A DNA stretch of 17,544 bases from Oceanospirillaceae bacterium (GTDB lineage Bacteria; Pseudomonadota; Gammaproteobacteria; Pseudomonadales; Balneatricaceae), in the NCBI GenBank assembly GCA_003521845.1, contig DPHB01000026.1, positions 27,001 to 44,544 on the forward strand, given 5' to 3'. Shown one piece after another: positions 6,963-14,427 of the stretch. The notes under the pieces were generated by a model. That model did not search any database and was not told the origin of the DNA. It was given only the letters and a program-made list of their open reading frames with translations. The first letter of the stretch is position 1. Every line of letters begins with the position of its first letter. The position numbers were made by a program, and so were the translations under genes.

Positions 6963-9047
6963 TTAGTCCACTTGTGCTAATTTAATAACCGGTGTCATGG
7001 CATCCAAGTGCGCATCATCTAGATGACACTTAATTTCATGTCCATCGGCCAATACACGCAACGGCGGCACTTCTGTTTCACACTTGCTGCCCACCTTGTC
7101 TTTGTGCTGACAACGCGTCTGAAAAGGACAACCAGAAGGTGGGTTTACCGCCGACGGAATATCACCTTTCAAGACAATGTGCTCACGCTCAATACTCGTG
7201 TCAGCGATAGGTACCGCAGACAATAGCGCCTCTGTGTATGGATGGTAAGGCGGTGCAAACACCTGGTCCGTGGTACCCATTTCTACCACATGGCCTAGGT
7301 ACATAACCATAACCCGATCCGAAATGTAACGCACAATAGACAAATCATGACTGATAAACAGCATGGTGGTCTTATTCTTACGCTGCAATTCCATCAACAA
7401 GTCGGTTACCGCGGCCTGTACAGACACATCCAATGCAGAAACGGGTTCATCAGCAACCACCACTTGTGCATCACCCGCGAAAGCACGAGCAATACCCACG
7501 CGCTGTTTCTGACCACCGGAAAGTTGACGTGGCATACGTCTAGCAAATTCACGGGGCAACTTCACTAGGTCCAATAATTCCAACATGCGGCGCTTACGGT
7601 CAGCGTCATCGATGCCTATACCAAATACTTCCAAAGCACGTATGATCTGACGTCCCACACTCATAGATGGGTTCAGAGTATCAAACGGGTTCTGGAATAC
7701 CATTTGAATAGAAGATACCGTCTCAACCTTGCGATCCTGGATGGCGATCTGTTCGATGTCTTCGTTATTTAGGGTAATGGTACCATCACTAGCCGTTTCT
7801 AAACCTAGCAACATCTTAGCGAGGGTAGATTTACCACAGCCAGATTCCCCAACAATGGCCAAGGTTTCTGCTTCACGCGCTTCAAAAGACAAGGTTTCGT
7901 TGGCTTTAACCACGCGCTTCTCGCCACCACCAAACAAGGCATTGGCGGCCACTTCGTAGTACTTGCGCAGATTACTCACTTTTAACACCACGCGACCGGG
8001 TTCAACCGCTTCGTTGTCTACTGCCGCTGCAATAGGTGCATTCCAGTCAATTTCTTCAACTTTCAAACAGCGAGATTTATGCACCAAGTCGGCATCAACA
8101 TCGGCCATCTCGATAACGCCCTGGTTACAACGACCTTCTGCAAAATAGTTACAACGTGGACCAAAGTTACAACCATCTGGGCGTTCATGGGGTAACGGGA
8201 AGTTACCGGGAATGGCCACCAATGGATGGGCGTTTTTATCGGCACCTGGCAATGGTATCGAGCGAAATAGTGCTTCGGTGTAAGGGTGGCGCATCTTATC
8301 AAATACATCTTTGATAGGACCCGTTTCTACGGCTTCACCAGAGTACATGACACAGATGTCATCACAAGTATCCAAGACCAAACCCAGGTTATGGGAAATA
8401 AACAGCATGGAGGTACCGTACTTTTCACCTAGTTCTTTCACTAGGGCCACAATACCTGCCTCTACCGTTACATCCAAGGCTGTGGTTGGCTCATCGAGTA
8501 TCAACAAGGATGGCTTGGACATCAACGCCATAGCAATAACGATACGCTGTTGCTGACCACCAGAAAGCTGGTGCGGGTAGCTGTTCATGATACGCTCAGG
8601 GTCAGGTAGGTTAACGTCTGTCACTACCTGCAAAGCCAAATTGTAAGCTTCTTTTTCACTGGCGCCTTCGTGTACCATAGGCACTTCCATCAGCTGTTTG
8701 CTGACTTTCATGGCCGGATTCAAAGAGGCCATGGGCTCTTGATAAATCATGGCAATTTCAGAACCACGAATATCACGCAGCTCTTCTTGGCTCATGGTAT
8801 TCAGTTCACGGCCTTTAAATTTGATGCTGCCACCAACAATTTTACCGTTAACACCCAAGTCCTGCATGACACCAAGGGCCACGGTAGACTTACCACAACC
8901 TGATTCGCCAACTAGGCCTACTGCCTTGCCTTTTTCTACCTTACATGAAAAGTCCATTACCGCAGGGATTTCGCCAATACGGGTAAAGAAACTAATGGAA
9001 AGGTTATCGATCTCTAAGATAGGACCGTCATAATCTTGCTTTTGCAT
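6963..9047 (-). CDS. Fused double ATPase of a peptide/opine/nickel-type ABC importer (DppD-DppF fusion)
   Basis: A single 694-residue protein carrying both nucleotide-binding domains, which powers substrate import at the inner face of the membrane. Domain 1: Walker A GESGCGKS (47-54), Q-loop Gln103, signature LSGGQ (161-165), Walker B LLILDEP (181-187), switch His219. Domain 2: Walker A GESGCGKS (400-407), Q-loop Gln452, signature LSGGQ (509-513), Walker B VVVADEP (529-535), switch His567. Each is followed by an oligopeptide-type C-terminal extension with HPYTEAL and four cysteines (Cys293/299/307/327 and Cys640/646/656/674), the pattern known to hold an iron-sulfur cluster in some DppD-type subunits. 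A linker around 335-352 joins the halves. Start ATG has AGGA 8 bases upstream; it follows the second permease by 13 bases. Last gene of the transporter unit. Confidence 0.95.
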   Translation of the reverse strand: MQKQDYDGPILEIDNLSISFFTRIGEIPAVMDFSCKVEKGKAVGLVGESGCGKSTVALGVMQDLGVNGKIVGGSIKFKGRELNTMSQEELRDIRGSEIAMIYQEPMASLNPAMKVSKQLMEVPMVHEGASEKEAYNLALQVVTDVNLPDPERIMNSYPHQLSGGQQQRIVIAMALMSKPSLLILDEPTTALDVTVEAGIVALVKELGEKYGTSMLFISHNLGLVLDTCDDICVMYSGEAVETGPIKDVFDKMRHPYTEALFRSIPLPGADKNAHPLVAIPGNFPLPHERPDGCNFGPRCNYFAEGRCNQGVIEMADVDADLVHKSRCLKVEEIDWNAPIAAAVDNEAVEPGRVVLKVSNLRKYYEVAANALFGGGEKRVVKANETLSFEAREAETLAIVGESGCGKSTLAKMLLGLETASDGTITLNNEDIEQIAIQDRKVETVSSIQMVFQNPFDTLNPSMSVGRQIIRALEVFGIGIDDADRKRRMLELLDLVKLPREFARRMPRQLSGGQKQRVGIARAFAGDAQVVVADEPVSALDVSVQAAVTDLLMELQRKNKTTMLFISHDLSIVRYISDRVMVMYLGHVVEMGTTDQVFAPPYHPYTEALLSAVPIADTSIEREHIVLKGDIPSAVNPPSGCPFQTRCQHKDKVGSKCETEVPPLRVLADGHEIKCHLDDAHLDAMTPVIKLAQVD

Positions 9048-9060
9048 TATTTAAGTCCTC

Positions 9061-10224
9061 TTAGTCTTTCAACGATTGTTCGCGTAAACCATCAGCCAGT
9101 AGATTCAAACCCAGAACCAATGACATCAAGGCTAAAGCCGGTGGTATAGCCAAATGTGGATAGATGGACATAAGCTTACGGCCTTCATTAATGGTCATAC
9201 CCCAATCTGGGCTCTCTGGGCTCACACCGAGACCAAAGAAGCCTAGTGTACCCAACAAGATGGTTGTGTAACCGATACGTAGGCAGAAATCGACAATCAA
9301 TGGGCCACGGGCATTTGGCAAAATTTCCCACAGCATGATGTACCAAGGGCCTTCGCCGCGTGTTTCTGCCGCGGCCACATAGTCGCGAGTTTTAATATCC
9401 ATGGCCAGACCACGCACAATACGATATACCGTGGGCGAGTTCACAAACACCACCGACACGAAGATATTGAGTAGGTTAGGCTCCATGTACCAGACATCCA
9501 ATGGGTCGGCGTTGAAAGCCAAACCCGAGTAGGCCCATAAGCCCAATACCAGAGTAGTACCTACGTAGATATTACGTTTCATCGGTTGCGTGTAAAAACG
9601 CGATTGGAACAAGACTACAAAGAAGATAACCGGGAATAAGAACAACACGGCAGCCAGATAAATAGGCACGCCCGTAGAACGAATTTCTGGTGTTACCAAC
9701 AGGAAGAACAACAAGATAACCGGGAATGCCAATACCAAGTTCGCCAAGAAGGATAGGTTCATATCCAGCTTGCCACCGCGGAAACCCGCTGGCAAGCCTA
9801 GGGTGATACCTACCATAAAGGCAAAGGCGGTGGCTGCAGGTGCAATAATCAACACCGCACGGCTACCCATAATCATACGCGAGAAGATATCGCGGGCGAG
9901 GTTATCACCACCGAGTAAATAGTACTGATAAGCACCTTCGGCGGCTAGGCGTACTTCTGTACCTGGGCGTTTGTTCTTCATACCAGATATCTGAGACAAA
10001 GCATCGTGAGTAACAATGGCGTCGGCAAAGATAGCCGTGAACACCCAGAACAACACCAATATCAAGCCCACGGTGCCCACGCGGCTATCAAACAAATGGC
10101 CATAGAGGCCTAAACGATCTTTATAATAAATAGAGGCAGACAAGGTCACTGCCAAAGCAATCCACACTGGCGTAAATTGCACAATAATTTGCAGGATGAT
10201 TTCCCATGCACTTAAAGAATTCAT
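9061..10224 (-). CDS. ABC importer inner-membrane permease, DppC/OppC-like, enlarged
   Basis: The second permease of the importer. The DppC pattern is clear: a leading membrane span (51-70), LLGGDNLARDIFSRMIMGSR (103-122), LGLPAGFRGG (142-151), an EAA coupling loop in DYVAAAETRGEGPWYIMLWE followed by ILPNARGP (281-308), then LGTLGFFGLGVSPESPDWG (325-342) and NEGRKLM. At 387 residues it is longer than the usual roughly 300. The excess lies in an extra hydrophobic N-terminal span (about 12-34) and in an insertion of about 70 residues (about 178-250) with two more hydrophobic stretches (187-207, 219-237). The ribosome site AGGGG overlaps the stop codon of the preceding permease (gap 9 bases), which implies coupled translation. 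Confidence 0.93.
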   Translation of the reverse strand: MNSLSAWEIILQIIVQFTPVWIALAVTLSASIYYKDRLGLYGHLFDSRVGTVGLILVLFWVFTAIFADAIVTHDALSQISGMKNKRPGTEVRLAAEGAYQYYLLGGDNLARDIFSRMIMGSRAVLIIAPAATAFAFMVGITLGLPAGFRGGKLDMNLSFLANLVLAFPVILLFFLLVTPEIRSTGVPIYLAAVLFLFPVIFFVVLFQSRFYTQPMKRNIYVGTTLVLGLWAYSGLAFNADPLDVWYMEPNLLNIFVSVVFVNSPTVYRIVRGLAMDIKTRDYVAAAETRGEGPWYIMLWEILPNARGPLIVDFCLRIGYTTILLGTLGFFGLGVSPESPDWGMTINEGRKLMSIYPHLAIPPALALMSLVLGLNLLADGLREQSLKD

Positions 10225-10233
10225 TTTCTACCC

Positions 10234-11280
10234 CTAGCTCATGCGAATACGTGGATTAAGAAACACGTAACCAATATCAGAGATTAACTGTGTTACCAGC
10301 ACCACAAATACAGCCACTACCGAACATGACAACAAGAGTTCAATGTCATTGTTACTGGCGGCTTGCACCAGCACCCAGCCAAAGCCCTTGTAGTTAAACA
10401 ATGTTTCGACAATAACCACACCTGTCAGGAGCCACGGGAACTGCAACATAATAACGGTGAAGGGTGCAATCAAGGCATTACGCAAGGCATGCTTCATGAC
10501 TATATTAGGGAAGCTCACACCCTTTAAGCGCGCAGTACGTATGTACTGCGCGGTCATCACTTCGGCCATAGAAGCTCGCGTCATACGTGCAATATAGCCC
10601 ATACCATAAAAGGCCATAGTCATTACCGGCAAGGTAAAGTTAGCAAAGGTAATCTCCGTCATAGCCGAAGCCGACGAACCTTTAAACCACTTCAGGCCCA
10701 CGGCTGAACTGGCAAAAATAACAATAAACAAGACACCGGATACATATTCGGGTGTGGCCGTGGTCGCTATAGAGAAGGTCGATAAACCACGGTCTAACTT
10801 GGAGCCTTCTCGCATACCGGCTAAGACACCGATGATAAGAGCCATAGGCACCATAACAATCATAACAAACAGCATCAGCCAACCGGTTAAGCCTAAACGC
10901 TTACCAACGATCACCGAAACTTTTTCTTTGAACACGCTGGACATACCAAAGTCGCCCTGCAAAACACCGCAATAGCTTGGTGCTACTGACGCATCCATAC
11001 CGGGTTTAATGCAACGGCCTGCCACCTTGCCATTATCCTTGGTAAAACGGAAGCTAGGCACTACCCCTAGCCACTCGCCATAACGCACTAACAGTGGTTG
11101 TGTGTAGCCACGCGTATCCAACCAGTTTTCAACCTGTACATCGGTCATACGCATATTGCCTTGGGTCTTAGCCAACTTTTCCAAGTTTGGGTACAAGTTG
11201 GTAAGAAAGAAAACCACAAACGTTAAACACAAGGCGGTTAATAACATCACCCCGGAACGTTTCAGTATAAAAGCCCACAT
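10234..11280 (-). CDS. ABC importer inner-membrane permease, DppB/OppB-like
   Basis: The first permease of the importer, 348 residues. An N-terminal span (about 8-28) is followed by a periplasmic region, then the transport core with spans about 131-155, 176-196, 214-233, 273-293 and 317-339. The EAA coupling loop is AQYIRTARLKGVSFPNIVMK (244-263), followed by HALRNALIAP. Between about 74 and 106 there is a stretch not typical of DppB as I know it, with two cysteines (Cys90, Cys104) on the presumed periplasmic side that could form a disulfide. Start ATG has AGGAAAG close upstream (11284-11290). It lies 153 bases after the binding-protein gene, with two strong hairpins in the gap, and 9 bases before the next permease. 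Confidence 0.94.
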   Translation of the reverse strand: MWAFILKRSGVMLLTALCLTFVVFFLTNLYPNLEKLAKTQGNMRMTDVQVENWLDTRGYTQPLLVRYGEWLGVVPSFRFTKDNGKVAGRCIKPGMDASVAPSYCGVLQGDFGMSSVFKEKVSVIVGKRLGLTGWLMLFVMIVMVPMALIIGVLAGMREGSKLDRGLSTFSIATTATPEYVSGVLFIVIFASSAVGLKWFKGSSASAMTEITFANFTLPVMTMAFYGMGYIARMTRASMAEVMTAQYIRTARLKGVSFPNIVMKHALRNALIAPFTVIMLQFPWLLTGVVIVETLFNYKGFGWVLVQAASNNDIELLLSCSVVAVFVVLVTQLISDIGYVFLNPRIRMS

Positions 11281-11316
11281 AATCTTTCCTGCTAGATGCT
11301 TTTCAGAAAATCAAAA

Positions 11317-11342
11317 CGCAAATGATTGCATTTCCGTTTGCG
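11317..11342. other. Inverted repeat in the leader of the permease genes
   Basis: CGCAAA (11317-11322) and TTTGCG (11337-11342) form 6-bp arms around a 14-base spacer. An alternative inner pairing AAATG/CATTT (11320-11324 with 11329-11333, loop ATTG) is also possible. It lies 37-62 bases upstream of the first permease start, between the terminator-like hairpins and the ribosome site, so it could be part of a leader structure or an operator for an internal promoter. Confidence 0.4.
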
Positions 11343-11365
11343 ACATTAAGTTGCCGCCATAACAA

Positions 11366-11392
11366 ACAAGGCAGGTACCATACCTGCCTTGT
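11366..11392 (-). terminator. Strong hairpin between binding-protein and permease genes
   Basis: A perfect 12-bp stem: ACAAGGCAGGTA, three-base loop, TACCTGCCTTGT. On the minus strand the 3' arm runs into TTGTTATGG, a weak U-rich tail. It is the second of two hairpins behind the binding-protein gene. It probably acts as a partial terminator or 3'-end stabiliser, making binding protein in excess over permeases and ATPase, a common arrangement in such importers. Confidence 0.8.
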
Positions 11393-11402
11393 ATAAAACG
11401 AG

Positions 11403-11424
11403 TAGGGCTACCGAAGTAGCCCTA
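11403..11424 (-). terminator. UUCG-tetraloop hairpin just after the binding-protein stop codon
   Basis: On the minus strand the stem TAGGGCTAC / GTAGCCCTA (9 bp) closes a TTCG loop with a C-G closing pair, i.e. the exceptionally stable C(UUCG)G tetraloop. It is followed by CTCGTTTTATAC, a short U-run. It lies 9 bases after the binding-protein stop. Role: terminator or mRNA 3'-end protection; together with the next hairpin it separates the binding protein from the permease message. Confidence 0.85.
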
Positions 11425-11433
11425 GAGATCAAC

Positions 11434-13083
11434 TTATGCCCAGCCTAGCTTGTGCAAGTGAATCTCAAACGTTGGGTGCATTTCTGCGCCCACAACACCT
11501 TCTACATGGTGACGGTACAAAGAACGCCAGTATGGCTGCACGGTAACACCTTCGTCTTGCATGATGGCTTCAATTTTCGCCATTACCACGCGACGCTGGT
11601 CTGCATCGGCCAAAGACATAGCCTCATCCAACAAGGAGTCAAACTCAGCATTAGCAAAGCCTGCTTCGTTCCATGCTTCACCCGAACGGTAAGCCAGCGC
11701 CAATACCTGTACACCTAGTGGACGCATGTTCCAGTTAGTGGAGGAGAATGGGTACTTGGCCCAATCGTTCCAGAAGGTAGAACCAGGCAAAATCGTACGC
11801 TTCACCTTGATACCCGCTTCACGCAATTGCGCAGCAACGGCATCAGTGGTGTTACGACGCCAATCATCGTCAATAGAGATGAGTTCGTGTTCGTAGTCAC
11901 CCATGCCAGCTTCTTCCATTAGGGCCTTAGCGCCTGCAGGGTCAAACTTTTGCGCTGGTAGTTCAGCGTATTCTGGGTGGATAGGACAAACATGGTGATT
12001 TTCTGCCACAGTACCACGACCGTTGTAACCCAACTCCAAACATACCGCATTGTCAGTTGCCATGTGAATGGCCTGACGTACACGCTTATCAGCATAGGGC
12101 TTGATGCCATCTACTTCAGCAAGCTGGTTTGGACGAATAACGATAGTTGCAGCCGTTACTGCTTCAGAACGAGTCCAGCCTAGGCTGTCCATGATATCGA
12201 TGTAGTCACCGTTGATATCGTAGTTCATGTCAAATTCTTCGGCTTCAGCACCGGCTAGCTTCGCTGCCGCATCAGTACCATAGTCAACGAATTCGATACG
12301 GTCTAGGTAGGCACCTTCGCCCCACCAGCTGTGCGCTTCGTTCTTAACCAAAACACCCTTAACACCCACTTCTAGGCTTTCTGGCAAGTAAGGACCAGTA
12401 CCAATTGGGTTGGAAAGCATGGTATCAGGATCGTGAGAAGCGTGCGTAATCGCCGCTGGGTAATCCGCCATACCAGGAATCAAGGAAATGTCTGGCTGTG
12501 GCAAGTTCAAGCGAACTGTGTGCTTACCCACCACTTCAATGGCACCTTCGCGTGCCTTACCTGTATCAGGGTCAACCAAAGAACCCATACGGGCCGCCAT
12601 GGAGTTACCTTCTAGAGACTTGTCACACCAGCCAGTGATGTTACGGGCCACGTCTTCCGCAGTGAATTCATCACCGTTGTTCCAAGTAACACCCTTACGC
12701 ACTTTCAAGATGTACTCGGTAGCGCCCTTGTTAACGCCCCAAGTGTCAATCAAACGGCCTTCAAAAGAACCATCTGTGTTGTATTGGAACAAGTATTCCA
12801 ACCAACCACGAGTGAAGTTAGCAATTTGAGACCAGTCATAAGTACGTGGGTCTTTTAGGGCACGCACTTCTTGTTCGATACGGATAGTACCGCCTTGGCT
12901 AGCAGTTGCACTGGCAACCGGTGCCACCAAACCAGCCATGGAGTATAGGGCTGCTGTAGAAGCACCCAAAGCCGATGCACGCGCGAAAAATTCACGACGC
13001 GATAACTTGCCTTCTAAAAATTCGGATTTATACATCTCCACTGCAGGATGCAGCGGTTGACCGTTTACAGTTAATTTGGACAT
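11434..13083 (-). CDS. Extracellular solute-binding protein family 5, Tat-type signal
   Basis: The periplasmic substrate-binding subunit of the importer, 549 residues, normal for family 5 (DppA/OppA/NikA-like). The N-terminus has an unusually long charged leader (1-27), then LSRREFFARA with twin arginines 29-30, a hydrophobic stretch (about 36-56) and a likely cleavage site after VASA (59). That suggests export folded by the Tat route. Family 5 features include KVRKGVTWNNGDEFTAEDV (the classic heavy-metal/peptide-binding-domain signature region), NPIGTGPYL, KNEAHSWWGEGAYLDRIEF, DKRVRQAIHMATD and QLREAGIKVKRTIL. The ligand cannot be read from sequence; peptides, opines, amino-acid derivatives, nickel chelates or betaines are all possible. 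Start ATG has GGGGA upstream. A 354-base gap precedes it, so it likely has its own promoter. Confidence 0.95.
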   Translation of the reverse strand: MSKLTVNGQPLHPAVEMYKSEFLEGKLSRREFFARASALGASTAALYSMAGLVAPVASATASQGGTIRIEQEVRALKDPRTYDWSQIANFTRGWLEYLFQYNTDGSFEGRLIDTWGVNKGATEYILKVRKGVTWNNGDEFTAEDVARNITGWCDKSLEGNSMAARMGSLVDPDTGKAREGAIEVVGKHTVRLNLPQPDISLIPGMADYPAAITHASHDPDTMLSNPIGTGPYLPESLEVGVKGVLVKNEAHSWWGEGAYLDRIEFVDYGTDAAAKLAGAEAEEFDMNYDINGDYIDIMDSLGWTRSEAVTAATIVIRPNQLAEVDGIKPYADKRVRQAIHMATDNAVCLELGYNGRGTVAENHHVCPIHPEYAELPAQKFDPAGAKALMEEAGMGDYEHELISIDDDWRRNTTDAVAAQLREAGIKVKRTILPGSTFWNDWAKYPFSSTNWNMRPLGVQVLALAYRSGEAWNEAGFANAEFDSLLDEAMSLADADQRRVVMAKIEAIMQDEGVTVQPYWRSLYRHHVEGVVGAEMHPTFEIHLHKLGWA

Positions 13084-13162
13084 TAGTCGTTCCCCGTAAG
13101 GTAATTATCGTTATTGAAAGTGTCACAGCCGACTTGCGGCTTAGTTTTTTATTATTAATCAA

Positions 13163-13175
13163 TGCGTTATACGCA
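13163..13175. promoter_or_regulatory. Perfect palindrome, candidate operator
   Basis: TGCGT-TAT-ACGCA, a perfect 5-bp dyad with a 3-base centre, 80-92 bases upstream of the binding-protein start codon and flanked by AT-rich DNA. Position and symmetry suit a dimeric regulator site. No regulator can be named. Confidence 0.45.
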
Positions 13176-13189
13176 AAATGAATATGCTA

Positions 13190-13208
13190 GTCCTACACGA
13201 AATAGGAC
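13190..13208. promoter_or_regulatory. Inverted repeat GTCCTA-N7-TAGGAC, candidate operator
   Basis: Perfect 6-bp arms with a 7-base spacer (CACGAAA), 107-125 bases upstream of the binding-protein start. The half-site spacing is about 13 bases centre to centre. It could be a regulator site or a leader hairpin, depending on where transcription starts. Confidence 0.45.
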
Positions 13209-13355
13209 CCCATCAAGCTTAACACAAACCCTTAACAAACATTAAGAGATTACGTAGATGCACTTTGGTTTTATTCACTCCATTAGCAGAAGTGACAACC
13301 TACTACCTAGCCCAACAAGCTCTACGTATAGGAAGTACCTCAAACTGCTTTGCAT

Positions 13356-13379
13356 TGTCACACAGACCTAATTAGACAT
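13356..13379. promoter_or_regulatory. TGTCACACwGACC-type motif, copy 1
   Basis: TGTCACACAGACC, then TAATTA, then GACAT. It closely resembles the sequence just upstream of the flavoprotein gene (15603-15624). It lies about 270 bases upstream of the binding-protein start and just beyond the terminator of the DUF1989 gene. Candidate site for the local GlxA-AraC regulator; functional status unproven. Confidence 0.35.
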
Positions 13380-13388
13380 ATGTAACAA

Positions 13389-13414
13389 AAGCGACGATAT
13401 TGCCCCCGTCGCTT
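13389..13414 (-). terminator. Intrinsic terminator of the DUF1989 gene
   Basis: On the minus strand, AAGCGACG (arm 13414-13407), a 10-base loop, CGTCGCTT (arm 13396-13389), then TTGTTACA. It is placed 24 bases after the stop codon at 13438. The 8-bp G/C-rich stem with a U-rich tail fits an intrinsic terminator, so the DUF1989 gene and the binding-protein gene are probably separate transcripts. Confidence 0.75.
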
Positions 13415-13437
13415 GTCGATTTTAGGTAACCTCAAGC

Positions 13438-14298
13438 CTAGATGCCATGACTTCGGTTATAATTATTTAAAGCAGCCGAGGTAAACTCTGCCAACAGCTC
13501 AGGGGCTGGCTTGTAGATTTCTACCAGCAAGGGATAACAAGCCGTGGTATCACTAGAGTGCTCACTACCACAATCTCCACCAGGGCAAGCAGAAAGATTA
13601 CCTAAGAGGTCAATATCAGCCAGCATTTCCAGATAATCACCAGGACGTACGGGTGAGGCCTTCATAAAGTACTGGTGTGTGTCCTGAGTAAAGCCTGTGC
13701 ACATAAACACGTTAAGCACGTCGTGTACGGCCGCTTCCGCCTCATCCAAACTCAAACCCAAGTTATGCACTAGCTCGCGGGTCAAGTTAGAATGGCAACA
13801 GTGATGATAATGCTCACTATTCAATACATAGTTAGTATAGGGGTCGCAACGGGTGCCAATGACATCGTGCACACTACCGCCATATTCATCCCAGCCGTAC
13901 CAATCCAAGCTATCGTCAGTAATAGTGGCCATAGGGCGCATATAAGGCATACAACTCCACAAACGATCGCCAGTACTCACATGTGTGCCATGTAACGCCC
14001 GTGTCTTGCCACTAAAAAAGCGCTCCTTAAAATTATCTTTAGCCCATAAGTTCAAGTCACCTACCTGCGCTCCTTCAGTACTGACTATGCGAAACAGGTG
14101 CCCAGCTGGCACCACAAAACTACGGGCTTCGCGCGGCGGCACTAGCACCGTCTCCAACAACTGACTAGATGCCTTGAGGGCCCTAATCTGCGGCCAGTCG
14201 GGCTGTGGCAAGGTATCTATGGGATAACATACCGTAGGCGGTATGGAACGACGTTGCTCAGCGTCTACAGGCGCTGCATGTAAAGGAGTATTTTTCAT
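13438..14298 (-). CDS. DUF1989 (urea carboxylase-associated family) protein
   Basis: A 286-residue soluble protein of the DUF1989 family. Landmarks: VPAGHLFRIVSTEGAQVGDLNLW (63-85), KTRALHGTHVSTGDRLWS (98-115), HDVIGTRCDPY (144-154), HHCCHSNLTRELV (165-177), DVLNVFMCT (193-201), RPGDYLEMLADIDLLGNLSACPGG (218-241). Cys/His-rich positions (Cys151, His165/166, Cys167/168, Asn171, Cys238) are candidate metal or catalytic residues. Two DUF1989 proteins are known as the carboxyguanidine deiminase of guanidine breakdown, but no urea carboxylase or allophanate hydrolase gene is here, and this copy is longer than those by a 40-60 residue N-terminal part. Cytosolic by absence of a signal peptide. The start has no good ribosome site (GGTAATCCCGCT upstream). 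It is divergent from the GlxA-type regulator, which likely controls it. Confidence 0.88.
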   Translation of the reverse strand: MKNTPLHAAPVDAEQRRSIPPTVCYPIDTLPQPDWPQIRALKASSQLLETVLVPPREARSFVVPAGHLFRIVSTEGAQVGDLNLWAKDNFKERFFSGKTRALHGTHVSTGDRLWSCMPYMRPMATITDDSLDWYGWDEYGGSVHDVIGTRCDPYTNYVLNSEHYHHCCHSNLTRELVHNLGLSLDEAEAAVHDVLNVFMCTGFTQDTHQYFMKASPVRPGDYLEMLADIDLLGNLSACPGGDCGSEHSSDTTACYPLLVEIYKPAPELLAEFTSAALNNYNRSHGI

Positions 14299-14427
14299 AG
14301 CGGGATTACCAGTGCTAATAGGTATTGTAGGGGCAGTTCAGGCACAATGCCTTTTTTGTAAGCTACTCGATACTTCTGCGCTTAGCAAACCCTAAATTAT
14401 TAGCTTTGTTTTACCACTTTTCAGACA
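14299..14427. promoter_or_regulatory. Divergent promoter region, DUF1989 gene / GlxA-AraC regulator
   Basis: A short gap that must contain both promoters. It includes a small hairpin AGGCA-CAA-TGCCT (14340-14352) followed by TTTTTG, which looks like a weak plus-strand terminator or attenuator ahead of the regulator gene. The stretch 14390-14420 is AT-rich (AAATTATTAGCTTTG) and may carry the regulator promoter. Confidence 0.45.

Larger units (their letters stand above)
13084..13437. promoter_or_regulatory. Long upstream region of the binding-protein gene with several inverted repeats
   Basis: 354 bases without a gene. Going away from the binding-protein start it holds: a hairpin AGCCG/CGGCT (13127-13141) that would lie in the 5' leader; a palindrome (13163-13175); an inverted repeat (13190-13208); a shorter inverted repeat CTTAA/TTAAG (13231-13246); a TGTCACAC motif shared with the flavoprotein promoter (13356-13379); and the terminator of the DUF1989 gene (13389-13414). 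The minus-strand promoter of the binding-protein gene must lie here, but I cannot fix its -35/-10. No RNA gene recognised. Confidence 0.6.

Noticed and set aside
13258..13371. Small plus-strand frame of 37 codons (MHFGFIHSISRS...) in the long gap upstream of the binding-protein gene
   Set aside because: No convincing ribosome site, no recognisable features, and it overlaps the TGTCACAC motif; more likely chance.
13438..14298. Calling the DUF1989 gene a carboxyguanidine deiminase subunit
   Set aside because: No urea carboxylase, allophanate hydrolase or second DUF1989 gene is present in the window, and the protein is longer than those subunits.
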